Of a DNA stretch of 8,940 bases, positions 1-5,363 are shown one piece after another. Numbering within the stretch: the first letter of the stretch is position 1; each line of letters opens with the position of its first letter. Under the pieces are notes generated by a model. That model did no database searches. It saw only the letters and a list, made by a program, of their open reading frames with translations, and was not told where the DNA came from. The translations under genes were made by a program, and so were the position numbers. Origin of the DNA: Vicinamibacterales bacterium (GTDB taxonomy: Bacteria > Acidobacteriota > Vicinamibacteria > Vicinamibacterales > UBA8438); contig JASLOY010000120.1 of assembly GCA_030745255.1 (NCBI GenBank), forward strand, positions 1 to 8,940. Direction: 5' to 3'.

Positions 1-269
1 TCTTTCGGGTGGTAGTCCGAGTTGATGATGCGGTGGTCACGGCCCAGCAATTCCGCCTCGGAGTAGCCGGAAATCTGACAGAACTTCTCGTTCACGTTGG
101 TGATCTTCCCTTCCACATCGGTCGTCGCGACGATCGCCGACTGGTCGAGAGCGAACTTGGTGTCCTGGAGCTCCTTGAGGGACTGGTTGCGGAGGGACCG
201 GTCTCTGGCGCCAACGGTGGCACGGGGGTTCATTGGCATCTGGCGTGACTCTTGCTGGGCATCTTTCAT
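1..269 (-). CDS. PAS-domain sensor protein (probable sensor histidine kinase), C-terminus cut by window edge
   Basis: Only the first 89 codons are present and the gene runs off the left edge. After a polar N-terminal tail (about residues 1-35) a PAS domain begins, with the segments FALDQSAIVATTDVEGKI, NVNEKFCQISGYSEAELLG and HRIINSDYHPK. These are the classic first half of a PAS domain that senses redox, a ligand or light. In known proteins this form, with the DHRIINSxYHPK ending, usually precedes further PAS domains and a HisKA/HATPase core, so a histidine kinase is likely but not shown here. In-frame ATGs lie at 269, 239 and 233 and a GTG at 311; none has a good Shine-Dalgarno sequence, so the start at 269 is tentative. 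The gene is divergent from the NtrC-type regulator at 629 and could be its cognate kinase; that pairing is inferred from position only. Confidence 0.85.
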   Translation of the reverse strand, partial: MKDAQQESRQMPMNPRATVGARDRSLRNQSLKELQDTKFALDQSAIVATTDVEGKITNVNEKFCQISGYSEAELLGRDHRIINSDYHPK

Positions 270-628
270 CCGTGAGGTCGGGACGTGCGTAGCACGGTGA
301 GCCGCCGTCACGGTGGAGATTCAGCCCAACGTAGCGGGGCTGCCAGCAGCATCACCCTCGCGATGTGGAACCGAACGGCGTCTGCGAGGTCGGAAGCGCC
401 GGGTCGCTAGGCACGAGGCGAACACCCAGGATTCTACCAGACACCGCCACGATCGACCGGTGCAGAGGCCACCGGAAATCCGCCATGCGAAGTATCCCGC
501 ACCATGTGACTAACGACGCGACCAAGGCCTCACAGGGCGAGCACACCCCCCGGCAGAACCCTCAAGAGGCGCAGCCAACCCAGCCGGAATACGGTCTTGG
601 CGCCGCTCCCCTGTATAATTCGCGCTGG
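270..628. other. Divergent intergenic region between PAS sensor and NtrC-type regulator genes
   Basis: This 359-bp stretch holds no convincing gene. Reading frames across it are open, as is usual at high GC, but lack ribosome sites and recognisable products. At its right end a TATAAT box serves the regulator gene. On the minus strand TGGTAGAAT (431-439) looks like an extended -10 element that could drive the PAS sensor gene, with a leader of about 155 nt. I see no -24/-12 element here. Confidence 0.5.
614..619 (+). promoter_or_regulatory. Sigma-70-type -10 box (TATAAT) of a probably leaderless regulator mRNA
   Basis: A perfect TATAAT lies at 614-619, with 9 bp between it and the ATG at 629. 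Transcription normally starts about 7 nt downstream of the -10 box, which places the start at roughly 626-629, at or within a few bases of the start codon. No Shine-Dalgarno sequence precedes this ATG. No good -35 hexamer is seen 16-18 bp upstream. Confidence 0.65.
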
Positions 629-2002
629 ATGTCCAAAGCAACGGTCCTGGTGGTCGACGACGAGCAGTTGATCCGCTGGTCACTCGTGGAACGACTCTCA
701 CAGGACGGCTACCGAACGCTCGAGGCCGAGACCGGTGCGGAAGCGCTGGCCCGGCTCAGCGAAGGCATCGACCTGGTGCTGCTGGATTACCGGCTGCCAG
801 ACACCGACGGCCTCAAGGTGCTGAAGGAGGTCCGGCGCCGCGACCCAGACACGCTCGTCATCTTGCTGACCGCGTTCTCGAACGTGGCCACCGCGGTCGA
901 GATCATGAAGGAGGGTGCGTATCACTACGCCACCAAACCGTTCAATCTGGACGAAATCGCCCTGCTGGTGGAGAAAGCGCTCGAAACCACCCGCCTTCGG
1001 CGCGAGGTCCGTGCCCTGCGAGCGACCCAGGCCGAGCCGTGGGGCATCGACCGGATTGTCGGCAACTCGCCCGTCATGCAGCAGATCAAGGACCTGCTGG
1101 TGAAGATCGCGGCCAGTCCAGCCTCCACGGTGCTCCTGACCGGCGAGAGCGGAACCGGCAAGGATCTGGCGGCCAAAGTGATCCATTACGGCAGCAAGCG
1201 CGCCACGCAGCCGTTCATGAACATCACTTGCTCGGCTCTCACCGACACTTTGCTTGAAAGCGAGCTGTTCGGTCACGAGCGGGGCGCTTTCACCGACGCC
1301 AGGCAGCAAAAGCGGGGCTTGCTGGAATCGGCCGATGGCGGTTCGGTGTTTCTGGACGAAATTGGCGAAATGGCGGCGGCGCTCCAGGCAAAGCTGCTGC
1401 GGTTCCTGGAGGAAAAGACCTTCAAACGGGTGGGGGGCGCACAGGACATCCACGTCGACGTCCGGATTATCGCCGCGACGAACAAGATCCTCGAAGAGTC
1501 GGTCAAGAATGGGACCTTTCGGGAGGACCTGTATTACCGACTCGACGTGCTGCCGGTGCGGTTGCCACCGCTCCGTGAGCGGGCCGCCGACATCCCGGTG
1601 TTGGCCAAGTACTACATCGACCAGTTCAATCACGAGTTCCGCAAGCAGGTGCAGGGTGCCGCACCAAGGGTGTTCGAGGCGCTCGAGCGTTATCCCTGGC
1701 CTGGCAACGTCCGCGAGCTACGCAATGCGGTCGAGCGGGCCATGCTCCTTGCCGAGGGTGACACGCTGGCACTCGAAGACTTCCCGATGCTTGGATCTCG
1801 CCCCGAGATGTCCGAGGGTGTCCAACTGGCGGCAGGCGGCATGAATCTCGTGAAGCTGGAGCGGGATCTGGTCGCGCAGGCGCTCGAACGAACCCAGTGG
1901 AACCAGACGCGCGCCGCTGCGCTCCTCGGGTTGAACCGGGACCAAATCCGGTACCGCATCGAGAAATTCGATCTGAGCAAGCCCGAGCCGGCCGGTCATT
2001 GA
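629..2002 (+). CDS. NtrC-family sigma-54-dependent response regulator (receiver, AAA+, Fis HTH)
   Basis: This 457-aa protein activates RNA polymerase-sigma-54 by ATP hydrolysis once phosphorylated by a partner kinase. The receiver domain (about 4-118) has the acidic pair D10/D11, phospho-acceptor D53, T81 and K103. The AAA+ domain (about 143-375) has Walker A GESGTGK (172-178), the sigma-54-contacting loop as GAFTDA (219-224, usual form GAFTGA) and Walker B VFLDE (D243/E244), with YPWPGNVREL near its end. A Fis-type helix-turn-helix (about 413-455) ends the protein. The frame is open upstream to 365, but that segment has no domain; homology begins at MSKATVLVVDDE, just after a TATAAT box, so 629 is chosen. 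An inverted repeat overlaps the stop codon. It is the obvious candidate activator for the -24/-12 promoters downstream. Family assignment is very secure; specific targets are inferred. Confidence 0.96.
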   Translation: MSKATVLVVDDEQLIRWSLVERLSQDGYRTLEAETGAEALARLSEGIDLVLLDYRLPDTDGLKVLKEVRRRDPDTLVILLTAFSNVATAVEIMKEGAYHYATKPFNLDEIALLVEKALETTRLRREVRALRATQAEPWGIDRIVGNSPVMQQIKDLLVKIAASPASTVLLTGESGTGKDLAAKVIHYGSKRATQPFMNITCSALTDTLLESELFGHERGAFTDARQQKRGLLESADGGSVFLDEIGEMAAALQAKLLRFLEEKTFKRVGGAQDIHVDVRIIAATNKILEESVKNGTFREDLYYRLDVLPVRLPPLRERAADIPVLAKYYIDQFNHEFRKQVQGAAPRVFEALERYPWPGNVRELRNAVERAMLLAEGDTLALEDFPMLGSRPEMSEGVQLAAGGMNLVKLERDLVAQALERTQWNQTRAAALLGLNRDQIRYRIEKFDLSKPEPAGH

Positions 2003-2015
2003 AGAAGGCGGCCGG
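1988..2015 (+). terminator. GC-rich inverted repeat over the regulator stop codon
   Basis: CCGGCCG (1988-1994) pairs perfectly with CGGCCGG (2009-2015) across a 14-nt loop that contains the TGA stop. No T-tract follows, so it is a weak candidate for intrinsic termination and could equally stabilise the mRNA 3' end. Confidence 0.35.
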
Positions 2016-2089
2016 GCCCGTCACCAACCACCACTTTCGTGTCTGCTTCCGACCTCTGGCCTGGCCCCTCAACCTCGCCCGGCTGGCGC

Positions 2090-2105
2090 TGGCATACCTG
2101 TTGCT
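2090..2105 (+). promoter_or_regulatory. Sigma-54 (-24/-12) promoter of the Fis-type HTH gene
   Basis: The sequence TGGCATACCTGTTGCT matches the known -24/-12 consensus TGGCACGrNNNTTGCW at TGGCA and TTGCT. GG (2091-2092) and GC (2103-2104) are separated by exactly 10 bp. The predicted transcription start is about 2116, giving a leader of about 38 nt that includes GGAGGA (2143-2148) before the ATG at 2154. Spacing, match and position relative to a gene all agree. Confidence 0.75.
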
Positions 2106-2153
2106 GGGTTTCCGGCAGTTTCGCAGTGACTCTACGACGCACGGAGGAATCAG

Positions 2154-2438
2154 ATGTCGCAGACCGAGACCGTCCTGTCGAACCACCCACGGCTGGATCA
2201 CGCATCCCGAGACACGCCGGCGGAGATGGCCGGACGCCATCCGGACCATACGCCGGTATCGCTGCCACCATCGATGTCGCTCGACGATCGTCTGATCCAG
2301 ATTGAGTCTGGGCTGATCGGGTGGGCGCTGGGGCTGACGCGTGGAAACAAGACCAAAGCGGCCGCAATTCTCAAGATCAAGCGATCAACGCTCGGCGACC
2401 GGATCAACCGATGCCGCTTGAACGGCTACGATCTGTAG
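2154..2438 (+). CDS. Stand-alone Fis-type HTH DNA-binding protein
   Basis: This 94-aa protein has a polar, probably disordered N-terminal half (1-42) and a Fis-type helix-turn-helix (about 43-90). The key pattern is L-x2-IE-x2-L-x3-AL-x2-T-x2-N-x-T-x-AA-x-L-x3-R-x-TL-x2-RI, the same fold as the C-terminal domain of the NtrC-type regulator just upstream. It has no receiver and no AAA+ domain, so it can bind DNA but cannot itself activate sigma-54. It might help bend DNA, or modulate or compete with the full-length activator; this is inference. The start is fixed by GGAGGA five bases before the ATG. It lies 151 bp downstream of the regulator, behind its own -24/-12 promoter. Fis-like recognition is secure; the role is unknown. 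Confidence 0.85.
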   Translation: MSQTETVLSNHPRLDHASRDTPAEMAGRHPDHTPVSLPPSMSLDDRLIQIESGLIGWALGLTRGNKTKAAAILKIKRSTLGDRINRCRLNGYDL

Positions 2439-2440
2439 GG

Positions 2441-2453
2441 CACGCAATGCGTG
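2441..2453 (+). terminator. Short hairpin just after the Fis-type HTH gene
   Basis: CACGC and GCGTG (2441-2445 and 2449-2453) form a 5-bp stem with a 3-nt loop, starting two bases after the stop codon. No T-tract follows. It overlaps the first of two tandem palindromes and may be part of that regulatory element instead. Confidence 0.3.
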
Positions 2454-2486
2454 GAATATTCCGCGCTTACCGTGGAACAATTCACG
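2450..2486. repeat. Two tandem 16-bp imperfect palindromes, 21 bp apart
   Basis: CGTGGAATATTCCGCG (2450-2465) and CGTGGAACAATTCACG (2471-2486) agree at 12 of 16 positions and each is an imperfect inverted repeat. The first contains the perfect palindrome GGAATATTCC. Their 21-bp offset is two turns of the helix, so a dimeric regulator could bind both on one face. They lie about 270 bp upstream of the promoter-like element at 2733. Possible binding sites for the NtrC-type activator or the stand-alone HTH protein. Confidence 0.4.
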
Positions 2487-2732
2487 AAGAAGCCGGCGCC
2501 CACTGAGGACCCGGCACGCAGCACAGCGGCCGTCAGCGTCGCCCCGAACTGCCCGTGAGGAGGGCTCCAAGTCGCACCGAGACCCGTCGTGATCGGCGCC
2601 TCGCTCGGCCATTGGGAAGCGCGACGCCGGTACATATCGCTAGTTTCGAGTCAACTGGCGCCGAGCCTCTCGCAGGCCTAGCGGGCTGTGGCGACCTTCG
2701 AGTGCAGCAGGATCTGCACCACGGACTGCGAG

Positions 2733-2748
2733 TGGTACCAAGCTTGCT
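2733..2748 (+). promoter_or_regulatory. Sigma-54 (-24/-12) promoter-like element with no protein gene behind it
   Basis: TGGTACCAAGCTTGCT matches TGGCACGrNNNTTGCW at TGG, AC, the purine and TTGCT. GG (2734-2735) and GC (2746-2747) are separated by exactly 10 bp. The predicted start is about 2759. The next 160 bp carry no open frame with a ribosome site but do carry several strong hairpins, so the product may be a non-coding RNA. Confidence 0.55.
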
Positions 2749-2758
2749 ACACTTCGGA

Positions 2759-2918
2759 ACCGGAGACGACGTTGTAGCCGCACGTCAGAGGCCCAGGGCG
2801 CACGCACGCGATTCGATCCCGGTGGTCCGTGGCACACGGAACACCAACCTGGGTTGACCATGGAGCACCCAGGGGCGGCACTGCCGATCCTTCCCCCGGC
2901 AGCTCGTTGCCCCTGGGT
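2759..2918 (+). ncRNA. Candidate structured RNA behind a -24/-12 element
   Basis: The predicted start (about 2759) and last hairpin (ending 2918) define a possible 160-nt RNA. Visible folds are: TCCGTG/CACGGA (2826-2831 with 2835-2840), extended after one mismatch by GGTG/CACC (2821-2824 with 2842-2845); CAACC/GGTTG (2845-2849 with 2852-2856); and a two-tier stem made of ACCCAGGGGC/GCCCCTGGGT (2867-2876 with 2909-2918) enclosing CTGCCG/CGGCAG (2881-2886 with 2897-2902). The first and second hairpins share one base, so they compete at C2845. No U-tract follows the last stem, so the 3' end is uncertain. I recognise no known RNA family. It is an inference from promoter plus fold. Confidence 0.35.
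2867..2918. repeat. Perfect nested inverted repeat (10 bp outer, 6 bp inner)
   Basis: ACCCAGGGGC (2867-2876) is the exact reverse complement of GCCCCTGGGT (2909-2918). Inside it CTGCCG (2881-2886) is the exact reverse complement of CGGCAG (2897-2902), around a 10-nt loop. This is seen directly; whether it acts as RNA hairpin, terminator or protein site is not shown. Confidence 0.8.
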
Positions 2919-3207
2919 CGCACCATCTCATCCTCACCAGATATCCTCCACAGGCCGAGAACGCGTCACGACTGGATCAGTGGTTGATCGCCGCCGGAGT
3001 ACGTGCTGATCCCGCGTCCCGGCGCTCATTGAAAGCCAGCAAGGCCGGCAAGTGGCAGAAAGACGCGGCGCGCAGCTCTGCGCCACGACGCCGTGGACCG
3101 CGACGCGCATCGGGAGCGAGCGCAGGTAGGGGGCGACCCGCCTCGCCGGACGACGAGCCACCGTGTCGACGCCTATGTGGAAGATCGATGAACCGGATCC
3201 GACGCGT

Positions 3208-3384
3208 TCAGGACACCGTGTCGAGATAGGCGACAAGCGTAACGAATGCGCCGCCCCAGCAGGCCAGAAGACCGACGCCGATAGCGGTGGAAACGCCGGC
3301 GATCATGCCGACGGCGGCGACAGCCGCGCCGGCCCCGGCAATCGTACACAGTCGTTTCAGTCCTGCTGCCTGTTGTTCCGTCAT
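3208..3384 (-). CDS. 58-aa two-helix membrane protein, predicted sigma-54-expressed
   Basis: The 58-aa product starts with a short charged segment (MTEQQAAGLKRL), then has two hydrophobic helices (about 13-31 and 34-54) rich in Ala, Gly and Val, joined by a brief turn and ending in YLDTVS. It should be an inner-membrane hairpin. I recognise no family. The frame is open upstream to 3534, but the start at 3384 is preceded by AAGGGAGG (minus strand, 3401-3394) at 9-nt spacing, and upstream of that lies a near-perfect -24/-12 promoter, which together fix both start and reality of the gene. It is divergent from the CBS/phosphatase operon. Function unknown; a stress- or envelope-related small membrane protein is possible. 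Confidence 0.75.
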   Translation of the reverse strand: MTEQQAAGLKRLCTIAGAGAAVAAVGMIAGVSTAIGVGLLACWGGAFVTLVAYLDTVS

Positions 3385-3416
3385 CGGTTGCTGCCTCCCT
3401 TTGTCCCACCTGAAAT

Positions 3417-3432
3417 AGCAACAGCCGTGCCG
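3417..3432 (-). promoter_or_regulatory. Sigma-54 (-24/-12) promoter of the small membrane protein gene
   Basis: On the minus strand CGGCACGGCTGTTGCT differs from TGGCACGrNNNTTGCW only at the first base. GG (3431-3430) and GC (3419-3418) are separated by exactly 10 bp. The predicted start is about 3406, giving a 22-nt leader that contains AAGGGAGG before the ATG at 3384. This is the best match in the window. Confidence 0.85.
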
Positions 3433-3513
3433 CGAACACGGCCCCCCTGACAGGCAAAAGGCTAGGTCCGACCCCACACTGAGGGCAATGACGCCTGAAT
3501 TCTTCCGCATGAC

Positions 3514-3539
3514 GCTGCGCGAAACTTCTCGCACGCAGC
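3514..3539. promoter_or_regulatory. 26-nt inverted repeat between divergent -24/-12 promoters (candidate activator site)
   Basis: GCTGCG (3514-3519) and CGCAGC (3534-3539) are exact inverted repeats. An overlapping, shifted dyad, TGCGCGAAACTTCTCGCA (3516-3533), has the symmetric core GAA-N2-TTC flanked by TGCG and CGCA. The centre is about 120 bp from the predicted start of the small membrane protein mRNA and about 93 bp from that of the CBS operon, a normal distance for enhancers bound by NtrC-type activators. Confidence 0.5.
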
Positions 3540-3593
3540 TACCAGTCAGGCCTTTGAGGCTAGACCGCCCACGAATTCAATGGCATTCTGCAC

Positions 3594-3609
3594 AGGCACG
3601 AAACTTGTT
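3594..3609 (+). promoter_or_regulatory. Probable sigma-54 (-24/-12) promoter of the CBS/phosphatase operon
   Basis: AGGCACGAAACTTGTT matches TGGCACGrNNNTTGCW except at the first base and at the C of the -12 GC (here T). GG (3595-3596) and GT (3607-3608) keep the exact 10-bp gap. The predicted start is about 3620, followed by AAGGAG (3643-3648) and the ATG at 3655. It is weaker than the divergent promoter because of the -12 change. Confidence 0.55.
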
Positions 3610-3654
3610 CTGTGACAACCACGGCCGCTCGCCCGGACGTAGAAGGAGCACCTG

Positions 3655-4062
3655 ATGCAGGTCGTCAAAGAGTTGATGAGCGGGAACGTGACCACGCTAG
3701 GACGCAACGACCGGCTTTCGTTGGCGGAGGACCTGATGCACGCGTCCCGTATCCGTCATCTGCCGGTGCTCAACGAAGGGGGCCAGCTGGTCGGCATTCT
3801 GAGCCAGCGGGACCTCTTCCACAGCGCGCTGGTGCGGGCACTCGGATTCGGCACCACCGCCAAGGACAAGATGCTGCAATCGATCGCAGTGAAGAACGTG
3901 ATGACCGATCACGTCCACACCACGACACCGGACACTCCGGTAACCGAAGCCGCCCGCATGATGCTGGAACACAAAGTGGGGTGTCTGCCGGTGATGCAGA
4001 GTGATGAGTTGGTGGGGATCCTGACGGAAGGTGATTTTGTGGCGGCAGCAGCCGGCTCGTGA
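3655..4062 (+). CDS. Tandem CBS-domain protein
   Basis: This 135-aa protein consists almost wholly of two CBS domains. CBS1 (about 7-60) starts at VKELMSGNVTTL and contains IRHLPVLNEGGQLVGILSQRDL; CBS2 (about 80-133) starts at VKNVMTDHVHTT and contains VGCLPVMQSDELVGILTEGDF. Such pairs form a Bateman module that binds adenosyl nucleotides or related ligands and reports energy or redox state to partners. No enzyme or transporter domain is attached, so it likely acts on a partner, perhaps the phosphatase encoded 24 nt downstream. The start is supported by AAGGAG six bases before the ATG. It is the first gene of a two-gene operon behind a probable -24/-12 promoter. Fold is secure; ligand and partner are not known. 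Confidence 0.93.
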   Translation: MQVVKELMSGNVTTLGRNDRLSLAEDLMHASRIRHLPVLNEGGQLVGILSQRDLFHSALVRALGFGTTAKDKMLQSIAVKNVMTDHVHTTTPDTPVTEAARMMLEHKVGCLPVMQSDELVGILTEGDFVAAAAGS

Positions 4063-4086
4063 GTGGTCCGTCTCCAGGGAGCCACA

Positions 4087-5259
4087 GTGCCGGATGCGCC
4101 ACGCTGGAGCCTCGCGACCCTTCCCCTGCTCGAGGCTGCACCCGATGCGGTCGTGGTGGTCGATGGCACGGGCACGGTCGTCTACGCCAACCCTCTGATC
4201 GAGCAGGTGTTCGGGTACGCGCCCGACGCCGTCATCGGCCAGCCGGTGGAGCTGCTGCTCCCCGAGGACGGACGGACCATACACCGGCAGCATCGCCACG
4301 CCTACGGCGCCTCGCGCCAAACCCGTCAGATGGGTCCCGACATCGACCCGAGTGGACGTCACCAAAGCGGACGCGAGATACCACTCGACATCGGTCTCAG
4401 CCCGATCGAAACCGACGACGGCCCGTTGGTCATTGCAGTCGTACGTGACATCAGTGAGCACAGGCGGGTCGAGAACGACCTGCGGCGGTTGAACATCCGA
4501 CTCAACCGCGACTTCGATGCGGCGGCTCATATCCAAACGTCCCTCCTGCCGGACCGGCCCGCCAGAATCCCCGGAATCACCGTCGACTGGCTGTTTGATC
4601 CGTGCGCCCGGCTCGGAGGCGACAGCTTCAACATCTTCATGATCGGCGACCGGTTTGCCGGCTTCTACCTGCTCGACGTGACCGGCCATGGCGTGGTCGC
4701 CGCCCTGCAATCGGTCGCCCTGACGCGGGTCCTGGCCGCCGCCTGGCCGACCTCGGTAATGAGCAGCATCCGCACCCCGGCCAAAGTGACACAGCGGCTC
4801 AACGAGCAGTTCCCGATCAACCCTGCCGTGTGGCAGTACTTCACGTTTCTCTGCGGCGTGATGGACCTGACGACCAACACCGTGCGCTACGCCAGTGCCG
4901 GTCACCCGGGACCGGTTCACATCCCTGCGAATGGGGATCCGGTGATTCTGGAAGCGGCCGGTCTGCCGATTGGGATGTTCCCGGATGCGGACTACGACGA
5001 GTTCGTCGTGACGCTCGGCGGGGGCGACCGATTGTACTTCTACTCGGACGGCGTCACCGACGCGCTGAACCAGGCCGACGAAGACTTCGGACGGGAGCGA
5101 CTGATGGAGACCCTAGACGCGACACAGACGCTGCCACTCGCGGGGACGCTCCGAGATCTGCGCGCGGCAGTCAGTCGGTGGCGCGGCACGGACCGGCTCG
5201 ACGACGACCTGACGATGCTGGCAATCGAGGTCCCGGCGCGCCGCGGGGCTCGAACGTGA
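4087..5259 (+). CDS. PAS domain + SpoIIE/PP2C-type serine phosphatase (RsbU-like)
   Basis: This 390-aa protein has an N-terminal PAS domain (about 10-125; core AAPDAVVVVDGTGTVVYANP, ending IAVVRDISEHRR), a linker helix (about 125-150) and a C-terminal SpoIIE/PP2C phosphatase domain (about 155-385). Four metal-binding aspartate sites are present: D179 in LGGDSFN, D197 in LDVTGHG, D321 in YSDGVTD and D373/D374 in DDDLTML, so it should be an active Mn/Mg-dependent phosphatase. Such enzymes remove phosphate from serine on anti-sigma-factor antagonists, but no antagonist or anti-sigma gene is visible here. A GTG at 4063 is possible, but AGGGAG (4076-4081) sits five bases before the GTG at 4087, which I prefer. 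It is co-transcribed with the CBS gene, 24 nt away, and convergent with the cytochrome operon. Confidence 0.92.
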   Translation: MPDAPRWSLATLPLLEAAPDAVVVVDGTGTVVYANPLIEQVFGYAPDAVIGQPVELLLPEDGRTIHRQHRHAYGASRQTRQMGPDIDPSGRHQSGREIPLDIGLSPIETDDGPLVIAVVRDISEHRRVENDLRRLNIRLNRDFDAAAHIQTSLLPDRPARIPGITVDWLFDPCARLGGDSFNIFMIGDRFAGFYLLDVTGHGVVAALQSVALTRVLAAAWPTSVMSSIRTPAKVTQRLNEQFPINPAVWQYFTFLCGVMDLTTNTVRYASAGHPGPVHIPANGDPVILEAAGLPIGMFPDADYDEFVVTLGGGDRLYFYSDGVTDALNQADEDFGRERLMETLDATQTLPLAGTLRDLRAAVSRWRGTDRLDDDLTMLAIEVPARRGART

Positions 5260-5363
5260 GGCCGGGCCGTTGCAGCCAAGACGTTTCCCCAGGTTGAAGT
5301 CGTCCCGTGTGAAGGAGGCGCAGCTTCGTGAGCAGTCGGATCGAGTGGGGCGGCCCCTCCGGC

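Larger units (their letters stand above)
2439..3207. other. 769-bp region without a recognisable gene
   Basis: I find no credible protein gene here. Short open frames on both strands (for example 2555-2857 and 2984-3229 plus, 2640-2861 and 2934-3236 minus) lack ribosome sites and give Arg/Pro/Ala-rich products with no domain. The region does hold structure: hairpin and tandem palindromes at 2441-2486, a -24/-12 promoter-like element at 2733-2748 and a highly structured segment at 2821-2918, each described separately. Positions 2930-3207 show nothing further that I can name. Confidence 0.5.

Noticed and set aside
365..628. An 88-residue N-terminal extension of the NtrC-type regulator
   Set aside because: No domain, no ribosome site, and the TATAAT box at 614-619 together with the typical receiver start places the true start at 629.
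698..1633. A 311-codon minus-strand open frame opposite the NtrC-type regulator
   Set aside because: It is an antisense shadow of a well conserved gene, with a Gln/Arg/His-rich product and no recognisable domain.
2805..2845. A tRNA T-loop-like TTCGATC near a CCGGTGG segment
   Set aside because: The bases flanking the loop do not form the 5-bp T stem and no acceptor, D or anticodon arms can be placed.
2843..2918. Possible integron attC site because of nested inverted repeats and GTTG/CAAC ends
   Set aside because: The required RYYYAAC and GTTRRRY boxes are not present at the proper ends, and no cassette-like gene or integrase is nearby.
2973..2988. A further -24/-12-like sequence, TGGATCAGTGGTTGAT
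   Set aside because: The spacing is right, but the -12 GC is GA and CA after TGG is missing; too weak compared with the four reported elements.
3053..3067. TGGCAG followed by GC, resembling a -24/-12 element
   Set aside because: The gap between GG and GC is 9 bp, not 10, and the TT before GC is absent. Sigma-54 recognition is strict on spacing.
3159..3224. Direct repeat CACCGTGTCGA (3159-3169 and 3214-3224)
   Set aside because: Only 11 bp and the second copy is coding sequence at the end of the small membrane protein gene. It might be a remnant of duplication but nothing else around it matches.
3697..4920. A 407-codon minus-strand open frame opposite the CBS and phosphatase genes
   Set aside because: It spans two unrelated plus-strand genes with clear domains and has no domain of its own.
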